From NCBI GenBank assembly GCA_016713865.1, contig JADJOG010000006.1:53833-117832 (forward strand): a stretch of 64,000 bases of DNA, given 5' to 3'. Position numbers and translations under genes: made by a program. Positions 1-8,385 of this stretch are shown here, one piece after another. This stretch comes from Flavobacteriales bacterium (lineage in GTDB: Bacteria > Bacteroidota > Bacteroidia > Flavobacteriales_F > PHOS-HE28). The first letter of the stretch is position 1. Every line of letters begins with the position of its first letter. Below the pieces are notes generated by a model. The model was not told where the DNA came from. It did not search any database and saw nothing but the letters and a program-made list of their open reading frames with translations.

Positions 1-2
1 GC

Positions 3-776
3 GACATCATCAGCGATGTGACCGCTGAGCTCACCGGCAGCGTGGGCATGGCGGGCAGCGCCAACATCGGCGACCGTATCAGCATGTTCGAGGCCATCCA
101 CGGCAGCGCGCCCGATATCGCTGGCATGGGCATCGCCAACCCCAGCGCCATGCTCAATGCCGCGTGCATGATGCTGGTACACCTCGGGCTGCCAGAAAAG
201 GCCGAAGCGATCCAGAATGCCTGGCTCTGCACCTTGGAGGATGGTTTGCATCCAGGAGACGTAATCCGCGAGGGCGTGTCGAAGAAGCGCGTGGGCACGG
301 TGGAGTTCGCCGATGCCGTGATCGAGCGATTGGGCAGGAAGCCGCAGCAGCTCACCAGTGTGGAGATGAAGCACGGTACCGCGCTCGACTTCGTTTACGA
401 CCGGCCCTTAGTGAAGCGCGAGCTCTGCGGCGTGGACGTATTCGTGTGCGATGCGACGAGCACGCCGGATGAACTCGCCGCCAAGCTGCTCAAAGCCTCG
501 CACGGCATGCTGAAGCTCAAGCTCATCACCAACCGAGGAGTGAAGGTGTGGCCCGAAGGATTCCCCGAGACCTTCTGCACCGACCATTGGCGCTGCCGCT
601 TCGTGGGCCCTGATGTCGTTATCGACAACGACAAGGCCACCTACGTGCCCATCGGCCAGCGGCAGATTATCCAGATGCTGCATCTGTTGAACGATGCGCA
701 CATCGACATCATCAAGACCGAGAACCTCTACCTCTTCGATAACGTGAGGGGCTTCTCGCTGGGCCAGGGGGAGTAG
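3..776 (+). CDS. icd: Isocitrate dehydrogenase, C-terminal part (5' end outside window)
   Basis: This is the last 257 codons of an isocitrate dehydrogenase, the TCA-cycle enzyme that oxidatively decarboxylates isocitrate to 2-oxoglutarate in the cytoplasm. The reading frame is already open at base 3, so the apparent GTG at 18 is internal. The stretch GDRISMFEAIHGSAPDIAG is the coenzyme- and substrate-proximal signature of the isocitrate/isopropylmalate dehydrogenase family, followed by NPSAMLNAACMML. After it comes a long C-terminal domain (from about TALDFVYDRPLV to the end) found in the longer Thermus/Bacteroidota-type enzymes. NADP preference is likely from the family but cannot be read here. 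It is separated from the next gene by about 50 bases. Confidence 0.93.
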   Translation, partial: DIISDVTAELTGSVGMAGSANIGDRISMFEAIHGSAPDIAGMGIANPSAMLNAACMMLVHLGLPEKAEAIQNAWLCTLEDGLHPGDVIREGVSKKRVGTVEFADAVIERLGRKPQQLTSVEMKHGTALDFVYDRPLVKRELCGVDVFVCDATSTPDELAAKLLKASHGMLKLKLITNRGVKVWPEGFPETFCTDHWRCRFVGPDVVIDNDKATYVPIGQRQIIQMLHLLNDAHIDIIKTENLYLFDNVRGFSLGQGE

Positions 777-824
777 ATGAGCGCATGATCGATGATCGGG
801 CGATCAAGTGATACTGCGGCAGGC

Positions 825-1676
825 ATGGACCGCTTCGCCGGGCGCACAATGGGTGTTGCCACGATCCACGGAAAGGAGCGGGTTATTGGTCCAGCTTTGC
901 TGAACGTGCTGCGATTGCGCGGAGTGCATCCGATTGCTGGTATCGACACTGACCGCTTCGGCGCCTTCAGCGGCGAGGTGCAGCGCACGCTGGACCCGCT
1001 GGAGGCCTGCAAGGTGAAGGCGTTGCACGGCGTTGAGGTGAGCGGCCTTGATCTGGTCATCGCCAGCGAGGGTTCGTTCGGCCCTTATCCGCCAGCGCCT
1101 TTCATGTCGTGCAATGAAGAGGTGCTCGTGCTCTACGATGGGCGGGACGAACGCTTCTTCACCCACCGGCATATCGCGTTGGAGACCGTTTTCGGCGGTG
1201 AGCATTGCAAGAGCTGGCTCCAGGTGCGCGCCTTCGCCGAGCGCATGAAGTTCCCTGAGCACGGCTTGGTGGTGCGCTCGAAGGGGAAGTGGGCAACGGG
1301 CGATGCGATGAAAAAGGGCATCACCAGTGAGGAGGTGCTGCGCAGCATGGTCGATTCGCTGGTCGGATCGAATGGCTCGTGCTGGGTTGAGACGGACATG
1401 CGCGCCATGATGAACCCAACGCGTATGCGCGTAATCGGCGAAACGGCAGCGCGCTTCGCGAACGAACTGGCCACAGCATGCCCTGTTTGCAATGCATGCT
1501 GGTTCCGTGTTACAGGCACGCGGCACGGTCTCCCATGCGCGCTATGCAGCTGGCCAACGGAAAGCATCCGCAGCATCGAACGGGGCTGCTGGGAATGCGG
1601 CCACGTCGCATTCGAGTCACGGCCCGATGGCAAGCGGGAGGAGGATCCGCAGCATTGCAGCAATTGCAATCCTTAA
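825..1676 (+). CDS. DUF6671 family protein with C-terminal zinc-ribbon cysteines
   Basis: A 283-residue protein matching the DUF6671 family by its run of conserved blocks: FAGRTMGVATIHGKERV, IAGIDTDRFGAFSGE, ASEGSFGPYP, FFTHRH, the ETDMRAMMNPTRM block and a cysteine-rich tail. The tail holds four CxxC pairs (CPVC, CALC, CWEC, CSNC), consistent with two structural zinc sites. No biochemical role is established for the family that I can name. I start at ATG 825 (MDRFAGRT) because homologues begin close to the FAGR block; the longer reading frame to 792 adds an unconserved leader. The gene runs convergent to the carbonic anhydrase gene with only four bases between stops. Confidence 0.8.
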   Translation: MDRFAGRTMGVATIHGKERVIGPALLNVLRLRGVHPIAGIDTDRFGAFSGEVQRTLDPLEACKVKALHGVEVSGLDLVIASEGSFGPYPPAPFMSCNEEVLVLYDGRDERFFTHRHIALETVFGGEHCKSWLQVRAFAERMKFPEHGLVVRSKGKWATGDAMKKGITSEEVLRSMVDSLVGSNGSCWVETDMRAMMNPTRMRVIGETAARFANELATACPVCNACWFRVTGTRHGLPCALCSWPTESIRSIERGCWECGHVAFESRPDGKREEDPQHCSNCNP

Positions 1677-1680
1677 TCGT

Positions 1681-2316
1681 TCACTCCAGATTGTCGAAGC
1701 GATAGATGTCATCCACTGGAGTTCCTGCAGGCACGTCGCATACCGGGTGCACGAGGCCATCGCTCAAGCGGTACACCCAGCCATGCAGGTGGGGCCCGCC
1801 TCGGTTCTTCCATGCTTGTTGGATGATGCTGGTCTTCATCAGATCGAACACCTGTTCCTTCACGTTCAGCTCCACCATGCGGTCCAAGCGGGCCTGTTCG
1901 GTGGGCTGTGCGTCTACTTCTGCTTTGTGGAGCCGGTACACATCCTTTATGTTGCGAAGCCACTTGTTGATGAGGCCGAGCGATTGGTGCGTCATGGCGG
2001 CCTGCACGCCTCCACAGCCGTAATGGCCGCATACGATCACATGCTTCACATGCAGGTATTCAACGGCGTATTGAAGCACGCTCAGCAGGTTCAGGTCCGT
2101 GTGCACCACCATGTTCGCGATGTTGCGATGCACGAAGATCTCGCCGGGTTGCGTGCCCGTGATCTCGTTGGCGGGCACGCGGCTGTCACTGCAACCGATC
2201 CAGAGGAACTCTGGGCGCTGGATCTTCTCCAAGCGATGGAAGAAATCTTGGTCGTGCGCGACACTGTTCTCGGCCCAGGCCTTGTTGTTCAGCAGGAGCT
2301 TGTGGTAACTGTCCAT
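1681..2316 (-). CDS. can: Beta-class carbonic anhydrase
   Basis: A 211-residue beta carbonic anhydrase, interconverting CO2 and bicarbonate. The zinc ligands are visible as Cys42 in IGCSDSRVPA, and His98 and Cys101 in CGHYGCGG; Asp44 and Arg46 form the usual catalytic dyad. The fold signature GEIFVHRNIANMV is present and length is normal for the class. It lies 11 bases downstream of a SulP-family anion transporter on the same strand, an arrangement that suggests the pair works together in bicarbonate uptake or pH and CO2 homeostasis (inference). No sign peptide is seen, so it should be cytoplasmic. Confidence 0.95.
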   Translation of the reverse strand: MDSYHKLLLNNKAWAENSVAHDQDFFHRLEKIQRPEFLWIGCSDSRVPANEITGTQPGEIFVHRNIANMVVHTDLNLLSVLQYAVEYLHVKHVIVCGHYGCGGVQAAMTHQSLGLINKWLRNIKDVYRLHKAEVDAQPTEQARLDRMVELNVKEQVFDLMKTSIIQQAWKNRGGPHLHGWVYRLSDGLVHPVCDVPAGTPVDDIYRFDNLE

Positions 2317-2327
2317 GTGTTGGAGGA

Positions 2328-3931
2328 TTAGTTCGATTTTGGTTTGTCGGCGAGCATCGAGCGCGGTGCAAGAGGCTTTTCGCCAGGCCGAATTGGCATA
2401 TTCAACAGTTGCAAGCGGATCCCGCGATCGGCAGCCGTAAGTGCGAAATCGTCGATGATCTCGAGCACATCCAGGTCGAGGTCGTAGGAGCGCCCGCCAT
2501 CGATGACCACACGCGCGCCATCGGGCACTTCACTCAGCGTGCGCTTGATCCCAGCCTTGTTCAAGAAGGTAACATCCTCGCTGAGCTCGATGTAGATGGG
2601 CATGCCCGGCTTGTAGCGGCTGCGGTCGTAATGGAAGGGGACCTTGAAGTTCTTCCAGAGAATGTGGATGAACGCCACAACCAGGCCGAGGATCACGCCG
2701 CGCAGCAGGTCGTTCGTCACGGCCATGAAGCCCACGGTGACGATGAACGGTATGAACTGCGGCAGTCCTTGCTTCCACGTGCTTTTGAAAAGCGCTGGCT
2801 TCGTGAGCTTGTAGCCCACCATCAGCAGCACGGCCGCCAAGCTGGCCAAGGGCACCATGCGCAAAACGCTCGCAACCGTAAGCACCGAAATCATGAGCCA
2901 GCCGCCATGGAGGATCGCCGACAATTTCGTTTGCCCACCACTAAGGATATTGGCCGAGCTGCGCACCACAACTTGGGTAAGAGGCAAGCCGCCCAGCAAT
3001 CCGCTTAGCACGTTGCCCGCGCCCTGTGCGTAGAGTTCACGATTGGCTGGTGTGATGCGCTTGCGCGGATCCATCTTATCCGTGGCTTCCACGCAGAGCA
3101 AGGTCTCGATGCTCGCCACCACCGCCAAGGTGAAGGCGATTCGCCAGAAGGCTGGGTTATCGACCGCGGACCAGGATGGTAATTTGTACGAACTGGTGTC
3201 CATGAGATCGGGCAGCTGCACATAGTGCCCAGCGCCTATCGATAGCAGCGGATGCCCATCAAAGCCTAAGGCCATCACGATGCCGAGCCCACCGCGAGCA
3301 GCGGTCCGGGAACGTATCGCAGCATCTGGTTGCGTTGAATGAAAGGCCGCTCCCAGATCACCATGAGCAGCACACAGGCAACCGTGATGAGCACCGCGCC
3401 CCAGTTGGGCGATTCCAGCGCGACGGCGATTTCCTGGAAGGTGTTGAGCTTGTCCGGCTGGTCGAAGCTCTCATCGCCCATAGGGTCCTTATCATCGCCG
3501 AGCGCATGCGGGATCTGCTTCAGGATGATGATGATGCCGATGCCCGCCAGCATGCCCTTGATCACGCTGCTGGGGAAGTAGTAGGCGATGATGCCTGCGC
3601 GCGCGATGCCCAGGCCCAATTGGATCAGGCCAGCAACAACGGTTGCCGCCAGCAGTGCCTCGAAGCTGCCCAGCTCCGCGATGCCCATGGCCACAATGGC
3701 CGTAAGGCCCGCTGCCGGGCCGCTTACGCCCAATGGCGAACCGCTGAGCGCACCTACGACGATGCCGCCGACGACGCCGGCGATTATGCCCGCAACGGGC
3801 GGGGCACCGGAAGCGACGGCAATGCCCAGGCACAGCGGCAAGGCAACCAGGAAAACAACGATTGAAGCAGGTAGGTCCTGCTTGATTCTCGAGAACATGA
3901 AGGATGAATGAAGGCGTTGCTGAACGGACAA
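2328..3931 (-). CDS. SulP family anion transporter with STAS domain, split by a frameshift
   Basis: Two abutting reading frames (3275-3931 and 2328-3278) together make one SulP-family inner-membrane transporter of about 530 residues. The first part has the family start (QDLPASIVVFLVALPLCLGIA, GLTAIVAMGIAELGSFEALL) and stops just after YVPGPLLAVG; the second resumes with ALGF in the next frame and ends in a cytoplasmic STAS-like domain (YIELSEDVTFLNKAGIKRTL, RVVIDGGRSYDLDLDVLEIIDDF). One missing base near 3285 (GGCTCGG where GGCCTCGG would restore the frame) explains the break. The substrate is sulfate or bicarbonate by family; the adjacent carbonic anhydrase favours bicarbonate. The start may be 3931 or the ATG at 3898, nearer the conserved FSRIKQD. 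Confidence 0.88.
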
Positions 3932-3956
3932 GGAAACCTGCTGCGCAGGTGGCCGA

Positions 3957-4278
3957 TCAGCAGGCCTCTGGAGGCGGCACGCTCACCTTGGCCAAAGGCC
4001 CTGCAACGATCCGCTCGTCTGCTGGCCGAGGCAGCGGAAGCACCCAGTCTTGGAAGGCTGCCACCAGGGCAGTCTGCTCATCAGTCGAGCCCTCGTTATG
4101 CTTCAGCACCTCTTCTTCAAGCAAAGGCGGCGCCTCGAAGCCCTAATTCCGCCCAAGCGGTGTTGCACAACCAGCCCACGGTCTGCGGGGTGCAGATCAG
4201 CGCCGAAGCGAGCAACACGCTCAAACCCGCCATCAGCAGGTTCACGCGTGAGGCTTCGATCATGCGCTTGAGGTTCAT
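3957..4278 (-). CDS. Small single-pass membrane protein, unknown function, frameshifted
   Basis: A reading frame starting at ATG 4278 (MNLKRMIEASRVNLLMAGL) encodes a basic N-terminus and one hydrophobic helix (residues about 13-33), then stops at 4117. The next frame continues with coding-like sequence (APPLLEEEVLKHNEGSTDEQ, LVAAFQDWVLPLPRPADERI) to a stop at 3957. Removing one C near 4140 joins the halves into a protein of about 106 residues. Each half is below the size most ORF callers accept, so the gene is easily missed. It sits between apaG and the SulP gene on the same strand and could be co-transcribed with them. I do not recognise the family; the cytoplasmic tail is acidic. Confidence 0.5.
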
Positions 4279-4344
4279 CTGGTGGCGAATGTAGAATCGT
4301 GGACGTTCACACGAAGGCGCTTTGTTCAGATGGCAATCGGTGCT

Positions 4345-4731
4345 TCAGTTGCTTGCCCAATCGCTCGAAAGCTGGATCACAGGAATGTCGACATGGAATT
4401 CGCTGCCATCTGCCGCGCGCCGCATAAGGTAGGTGCCCTGCATGCGGCCGAAGGCCCCCCGCAAGTCGCACGCGCTGCTGTACGTGAACTCTTCGCCGGG
4501 AGCCAATACAGGGGTCTCGCCCACCACGCCGGGTCCTTCCACCTCGCGCCGGCCGTGCATGCTGTCGCTGATGATCCAATGCCGTCGCAGCAACTGCACC
4601 GTTTCCTCGCCGCGGTTGCTGATGGTGATCCGGTAACTGAAGATGTTGCGCCATGCCTTGGGGTCGCTGTGCGCCGGCTCGAAGCGCGCGCGCGCCGAGA
4701 CCCTGATGCCATGCGTGACCGCCGTGCTCAT
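4345..4731 (-). CDS. apaG: ApaG-domain protein (DUF525)
   Basis: A 128-residue ApaG protein. The immunoglobulin-like ApaG core is recognisable from FSYRITISNRGEETVQLLRR, HWIISDSMHG, VEGPGVVGETPVLAPGE and FTYSSACDL, with the glycine-rich GPGVVGETP loop intact. ApaG is named for a role in cobalt resistance and magnesium efflux in enterobacteria, but its molecular activity in Bacteroidota is not settled; related eukaryotic domains occur in F-box and PolDIP2 proteins. Length is typical. Its upstream side is divergent from the secreted propeller gene starting at 4886. Confidence 0.93.
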   Translation of the reverse strand: MSTAVTHGIRVSARARFEPAHSDPKAWRNIFSYRITISNRGEETVQLLRRHWIISDSMHGRREVEGPGVVGETPVLAPGEEFTYSSACDLRGAFGRMQGTYLMRRAADGSEFHVDIPVIQLSSDWASN

Positions 4732-4885
4732 GCGGCATAATTACGACATGGCACCGCCGCTTCCGAAACCCTTGCCCGCCTCATCGCCTCCGCTTCCCTC
4801 CACATCCCGGCTGTGTACAAGTTGGTCGGATCGAACTGGAGCCGCACGAGGCATTGACCTAGCATCGCGAACCGAACAGAACCTG

Positions 4886-5923
4886 ATGCGCCACTTCCTC
4901 ATCCTCACTGCCCTGCTCGCATCACCCGCCATGGCCCAATACAACGGGCCGGAGAGCGTGGAATACGATTCCGTGGGCGACCGTTATTTCATCAGCAATA
5001 CCGGAAGCGGCATCATCAAGCAACGCTCGCAGGCCGGTGTGGTCACCGATTTCGTGACGGTTAGCCCTTCGCCCTACGGATTGGAGATCATGGGCGATGT
5101 GCTTTATGCATGCAGCGGAGGCAACATCAAGGGTTATGCGCTCAGCAATGCCGCGCAGGTCTTCAACCTGAATCTGGGTGCCACTTTCTTGAATGGCATC
5201 ACCACCGATGGCGAGTACATCTACGCCACCGACTTCAACAGTAGCCAGCGCAAGGTCTATAAGGTGGATGTGGCTGCGAATAGCGCCAGCGTGCTGGTGG
5301 CCAACACCGGAGGGCAGCCCAACGGCATCGTTTGGGATCCGATCGGGAACCGGCTGGTGGTGGTTTTCTGGGGAAGCAATGCGCCGATCAAAGCTTACGA
5401 CCGTGTGACCGGTGCCGAGACCGTGCTCGCGGCCAACTCCGGGCTTGGCAGCTGCGATGGAGTCACAATCGATTGCCTCGGTAATTTCCTCGTTGCCAGT
5501 TGGTCGCCCACGCGCATCTCGCGCTTCGAGCCGACTTTCGCTTCAGCGGGGTTTAATATGAACGTTCCTGGATTGAGCAACCCGGCGGACATCGACTTCG
5601 ATCACGTGAACAACAAGGTCTGCATCCCGAACAGTGGCAACAACACCGTTGTGTTGCACGCCATCGATTGCACGCTGGGTGTTACAGAAAGCATTGCGCC
5701 GCAGTCCCTGCGTGCCATCCCGAACCCCACGCCCGGCCTCGTTCGTCTCGATCCGCCGCTCACCCGCGACGAAGCATACATCCTCTTTGATGCTCGTGGG
5801 CTTTTGGTCGGCGGGGGAACGCTCCGTCAAGGCGCGCTCCTGGATCTCAGCAAGCTGTCGAATGGGGCCTACATCATCGAACTCACGCGCACTGCGCAGC
5901 GGGTACGCGTGGTGAAAGAGTAG
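4886..5923 (+). CDS. Secreted SMP-30/NHL-type beta-propeller with T9SS type A sorting domain
   Basis: A 345-residue exported protein. MRHFLILTALLASPAMAQ is a clear Sec signal peptide, which is why I start at ATG 4886 rather than at the upstream start in the same frame (4643), which overlaps apaG. The body contains repeated blade-like motifs (GPESVEYDSVGDRYFISN, GLEIMGDVLYAC, PNGIVWDPIGNRLVVV, CDGVTIDCLGNFLVAS, PADIDFDHVNNKVCIPN) as in gluconolactonase/NHL propellers. The last 75 residues (AIPNPTPGLVRL ... LDLSKLSNGAYIIEL) form a T9SS type A sorting domain, so the protein should be released or anchored outside the cell. Ligand or enzymatic activity is not evident. Confidence 0.85.
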   Translation: MRHFLILTALLASPAMAQYNGPESVEYDSVGDRYFISNTGSGIIKQRSQAGVVTDFVTVSPSPYGLEIMGDVLYACSGGNIKGYALSNAAQVFNLNLGATFLNGITTDGEYIYATDFNSSQRKVYKVDVAANSASVLVANTGGQPNGIVWDPIGNRLVVVFWGSNAPIKAYDRVTGAETVLAANSGLGSCDGVTIDCLGNFLVASWSPTRISRFEPTFASAGFNMNVPGLSNPADIDFDHVNNKVCIPNSGNNTVVLHAIDCTLGVTESIAPQSLRAIPNPTPGLVRLDPPLTRDEAYILFDARGLLVGGGTLRQGALLDLSKLSNGAYIIELTRTAQRVRVVKE

Positions 5924-5926
5924 GTG

Positions 5927-8314
5927 CTACCGCACCAGCATCACGTGCCCGATGCGCTCGTGATCGAAGCCGAGCGTATCGCGTATCCGCAGCTTCCACG
6001 CATAGAGATCGTTCGGCGCATCGCCGCCGTCCCAACGCGTTTCTGGCGTAGCGCCGGTGAAAACGACCTGCCCCCAGCGATTGAAGATCAGCAGATCGAA
6101 TGTCCGCGGTCGGCCAACGGTGGTCACAGCGAAGAAGTCGTCGTTGAAGCCATCGCCGTTCGGGGTGAAGGCGTTTGGAACCCAGAGCTCGAAGGGTGGC
6201 TCAACGCATACCTCTTGGGCGCTTTCATTCGCGCAGCCATAGGTGTTGGTGGCCAGCAAGCGCACGGTGTAGCACGCGATGCTGTCGAAGGTGAATGAAG
6301 GCGCGCTCTCCAGACTGGTGCTATCGCCAAGGCCGAAATGCCAGAGCAGCGTATCGGCGCCGTTGCTCAGGTTGAAGAAATCGATGGTCGGCCGTTCCGT
6401 GGTGGTGGTCCACGGCGACGCCACGAAAGCCGCTGTTGGCACCGGCCAAGCGTTGATCAAACCAACGAGCGTGATGCTTGCAGGGCACTCCCACGAATAG
6501 CCGTTGGATGTCACGGATAGGGTCACGTCGTGCGTGCCGGGAGGGAAGCAATGCGAGAATTCGATTCCGCTGCCCGAGCCTCCATCACTGGTGCTCCAGG
6601 TGTATTCGGCTTCATTCAAAGGCGCCGCAACCAATCGCGTGCACACCGGTGCGCATCCTTCGGTGGTCTCGGCCGTGAAGCTGGGCGCGAACTCATCGCC
6701 TTGCGCAACAACCACAACCGCTTGGTCGCTGCCGCATTCGTTGCTTACCACCACGGTGTAGCTGCCTGGACCAGTGGCTTGTGCTTGTGCTGTGCCGGCT
6801 CCGGTGCTCCATGCGTAACCGGTGCCACCGCTGGCGCTCAGCCCGATCTCTTGATCCGGACAAGCAGAAGCCGGCCCGTTTGCGATGGCCACAGGCAAGG
6901 GCGTAACGATGATCGTCGCGCTCGCATCGGCTTGCCCACAGGCATTTATTGCCGTAACGGTGTAGGTGCCTGCCGCACTAACGGTGATGGATTGCGTTTG
7001 CGCCGAGGTGCTCCAGAGGTAGCTGGTGCCGCCGCCGCCAGTAAGTGTGATGGTGCTTCCCGCGCAAATGGTGCTTGAGCCGCTCGGTGTGATCGTGGCC
7101 GTGGGACCGCCTTGGATATTCAGCACGAAGGGCGCGCAAATGGTGTCGCCGCAACTGCCCACCGCACAGAAGTTCAAGCTGATGATGCCGCTCTCGGAGA
7201 GCGATGGCGTGTAGCTGGCGCTGAGGCCATTCACGGCCCATGTGCCAGCGCCGCCGCTCCAGAACGTGCTGGAGGAATTGCCGTTCACGGTGGCGGTCAA
7301 TTGTGCAGGAGCGCCGCAAGGAAGCGTCGCGGGCACGTTGCCTACCGCAGGTTGCGGCGGATCTTCTGTTGGCACCTGCACCTGCGCGCAAATGGTATCG
7401 CCGCAGATGCTCACGATGCAATAGGAGAGCACCGCGCCGCTCGCATCGCCCTGGCCTAAGGTGTACACGGTGCTACTGCCGCTGGCGTTGCTGAAGGTGC
7501 CCGTGCCACCGCTCCAATAGCTGCTCGCGATGTTCCCCGATGATGTGGCTTGCAATGCGATGCTCCCTCCGCAGGGCACCGGTTGCGGCACCGTGGTGAT
7601 CGCGACCTGCAAAGGGACGATTGGAGCTTGGCACCCCTGGTTCACATAACTCACCACGGGTACGCCGGGCCATGTCGCATTCACGCTGCTGCCATCGTTC
7701 AACGCGCCGTTGCCGCCATAGCTGCCCAGTTGATTCACCAGCTGTGCCTCATTGTACATCACGCTATCCGCACAGGCGCCCACCGATAGGATGAAGGTGC
7801 GGAAGCTGTTGGTGCCACTGGGCCAGGCCGTGATGCCGTTGCCGTTGTTGTGGTTCTTGAAATGGCCGAAGGTGTTGCCCGGTAACTGATAGATCACATA
7901 AAGCGTGTCGCTCAGGTTCGCGAAGCTGTTCCCTGTGATGCAGACGTTGGTGCTGGTTATCCCCAGCACGCGACGCCCAGCAGGGATGATGCCGCTCGGC
8001 GGTTCAAGCAGCCAGCCGCAGTTCGCGATGGTGGCATTCAACTGTGACGTTACGCTCGCGGTCGTCGCATTCTGCACCCAACTAAGGAAATTGTTCTGGG
8101 TGTTCCAATCGGCGACGAGGTTGCTGAGCGCGATCGGATTCGGACCGGTGATGAAGCGGAACATCTCGTTCTCGCCTTCATTCGATCCGGGGCAGTTCGA
8201 GTTGCAGGCATCAACCAGCATGCTCTCGATCTCCAGGCATTTCGTAGGCACTTGACCAATAAGCGCATAGCCCAAGCCGAAAGCCGATAGGGAGCAGAGG
8301 AAGCGAGCGGTCAT
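5927..8314 (-). CDS. Large secreted PKD-type protein with T9SS type B (gliding-motility-associated) C-terminus
   Basis: About 795 residues, exported (MTARFLCSLSAFGLGYALIG as signal; the frame extends to 8368 but this start places the hydrophobic segment at the N-terminus). The N-terminal third has paired cysteines and an asparagine-rich region; the middle has repeated immunoglobulin-like units beginning PCG (CGGSIAL, CGAPAQLTATVNG) and GxSxTICAGSTITL; a PKD-like unit (DFFNLSNGADTLLWHFGLGDS) precedes the end. The C-terminus, PNAFTPNGDGFNDDF ... LLIFNRWGQVVF ... WDGG ... Y.W.LRIRDT, is the classic type B sorting domain (CHU_C), used by gliding adhesins and large surface proteins. It converges on the propeller gene at 5923. 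Confidence 0.88.
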   Translation of the reverse strand: MTARFLCSLSAFGLGYALIGQVPTKCLEIESMLVDACNSNCPGSNEGENEMFRFITGPNPIALSNLVADWNTQNNFLSWVQNATTASVTSQLNATIANCGWLLEPPSGIIPAGRRVLGITSTNVCITGNSFANLSDTLYVIYQLPGNTFGHFKNHNNGNGITAWPSGTNSFRTFILSVGACADSVMYNEAQLVNQLGSYGGNGALNDGSSVNATWPGVPVVSYVNQGCQAPIVPLQVAITTVPQPVPCGGSIALQATSSGNIASSYWSGGTGTFSNASGSSTVYTLGQGDASGAVLSYCIVSICGDTICAQVQVPTEDPPQPAVGNVPATLPCGAPAQLTATVNGNSSSTFWSGGAGTWAVNGLSASYTPSLSESGIISLNFCAVGSCGDTICAPFVLNIQGGPTATITPSGSSTICAGSTITLTGGGGTSYLWSTSAQTQSITVSAAGTYTVTAINACGQADASATIIVTPLPVAIANGPASACPDQEIGLSASGGTGYAWSTGAGTAQAQATGPGSYTVVVSNECGSDQAVVVVAQGDEFAPSFTAETTEGCAPVCTRLVAAPLNEAEYTWSTSDGGSGSGIEFSHCFPPGTHDVTLSVTSNGYSWECPASITLVGLINAWPVPTAAFVASPWTTTTERPTIDFFNLSNGADTLLWHFGLGDSTSLESAPSFTFDSIACYTVRLLATNTYGCANESAQEVCVEPPFELWVPNAFTPNGDGFNDDFFAVTTVGRPRTFDLLIFNRWGQVVFTGATPETRWDGGDAPNDLYAWKLRIRDTLGFDHERIGHVMLVR

Positions 8315-8385
8315 GAATTGGGCGCCTGCGCGCTCAAAGGGAGACAAAAGTCGGCCGATATGGTTCAATCACACCAGCCTGCCGG

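Noticed and set aside
1709..2032. Additional small genes overlapping carbonic anhydrase and other conserved genes
   Set aside because: They are frame shadows with no start context, domains or conserved composition.
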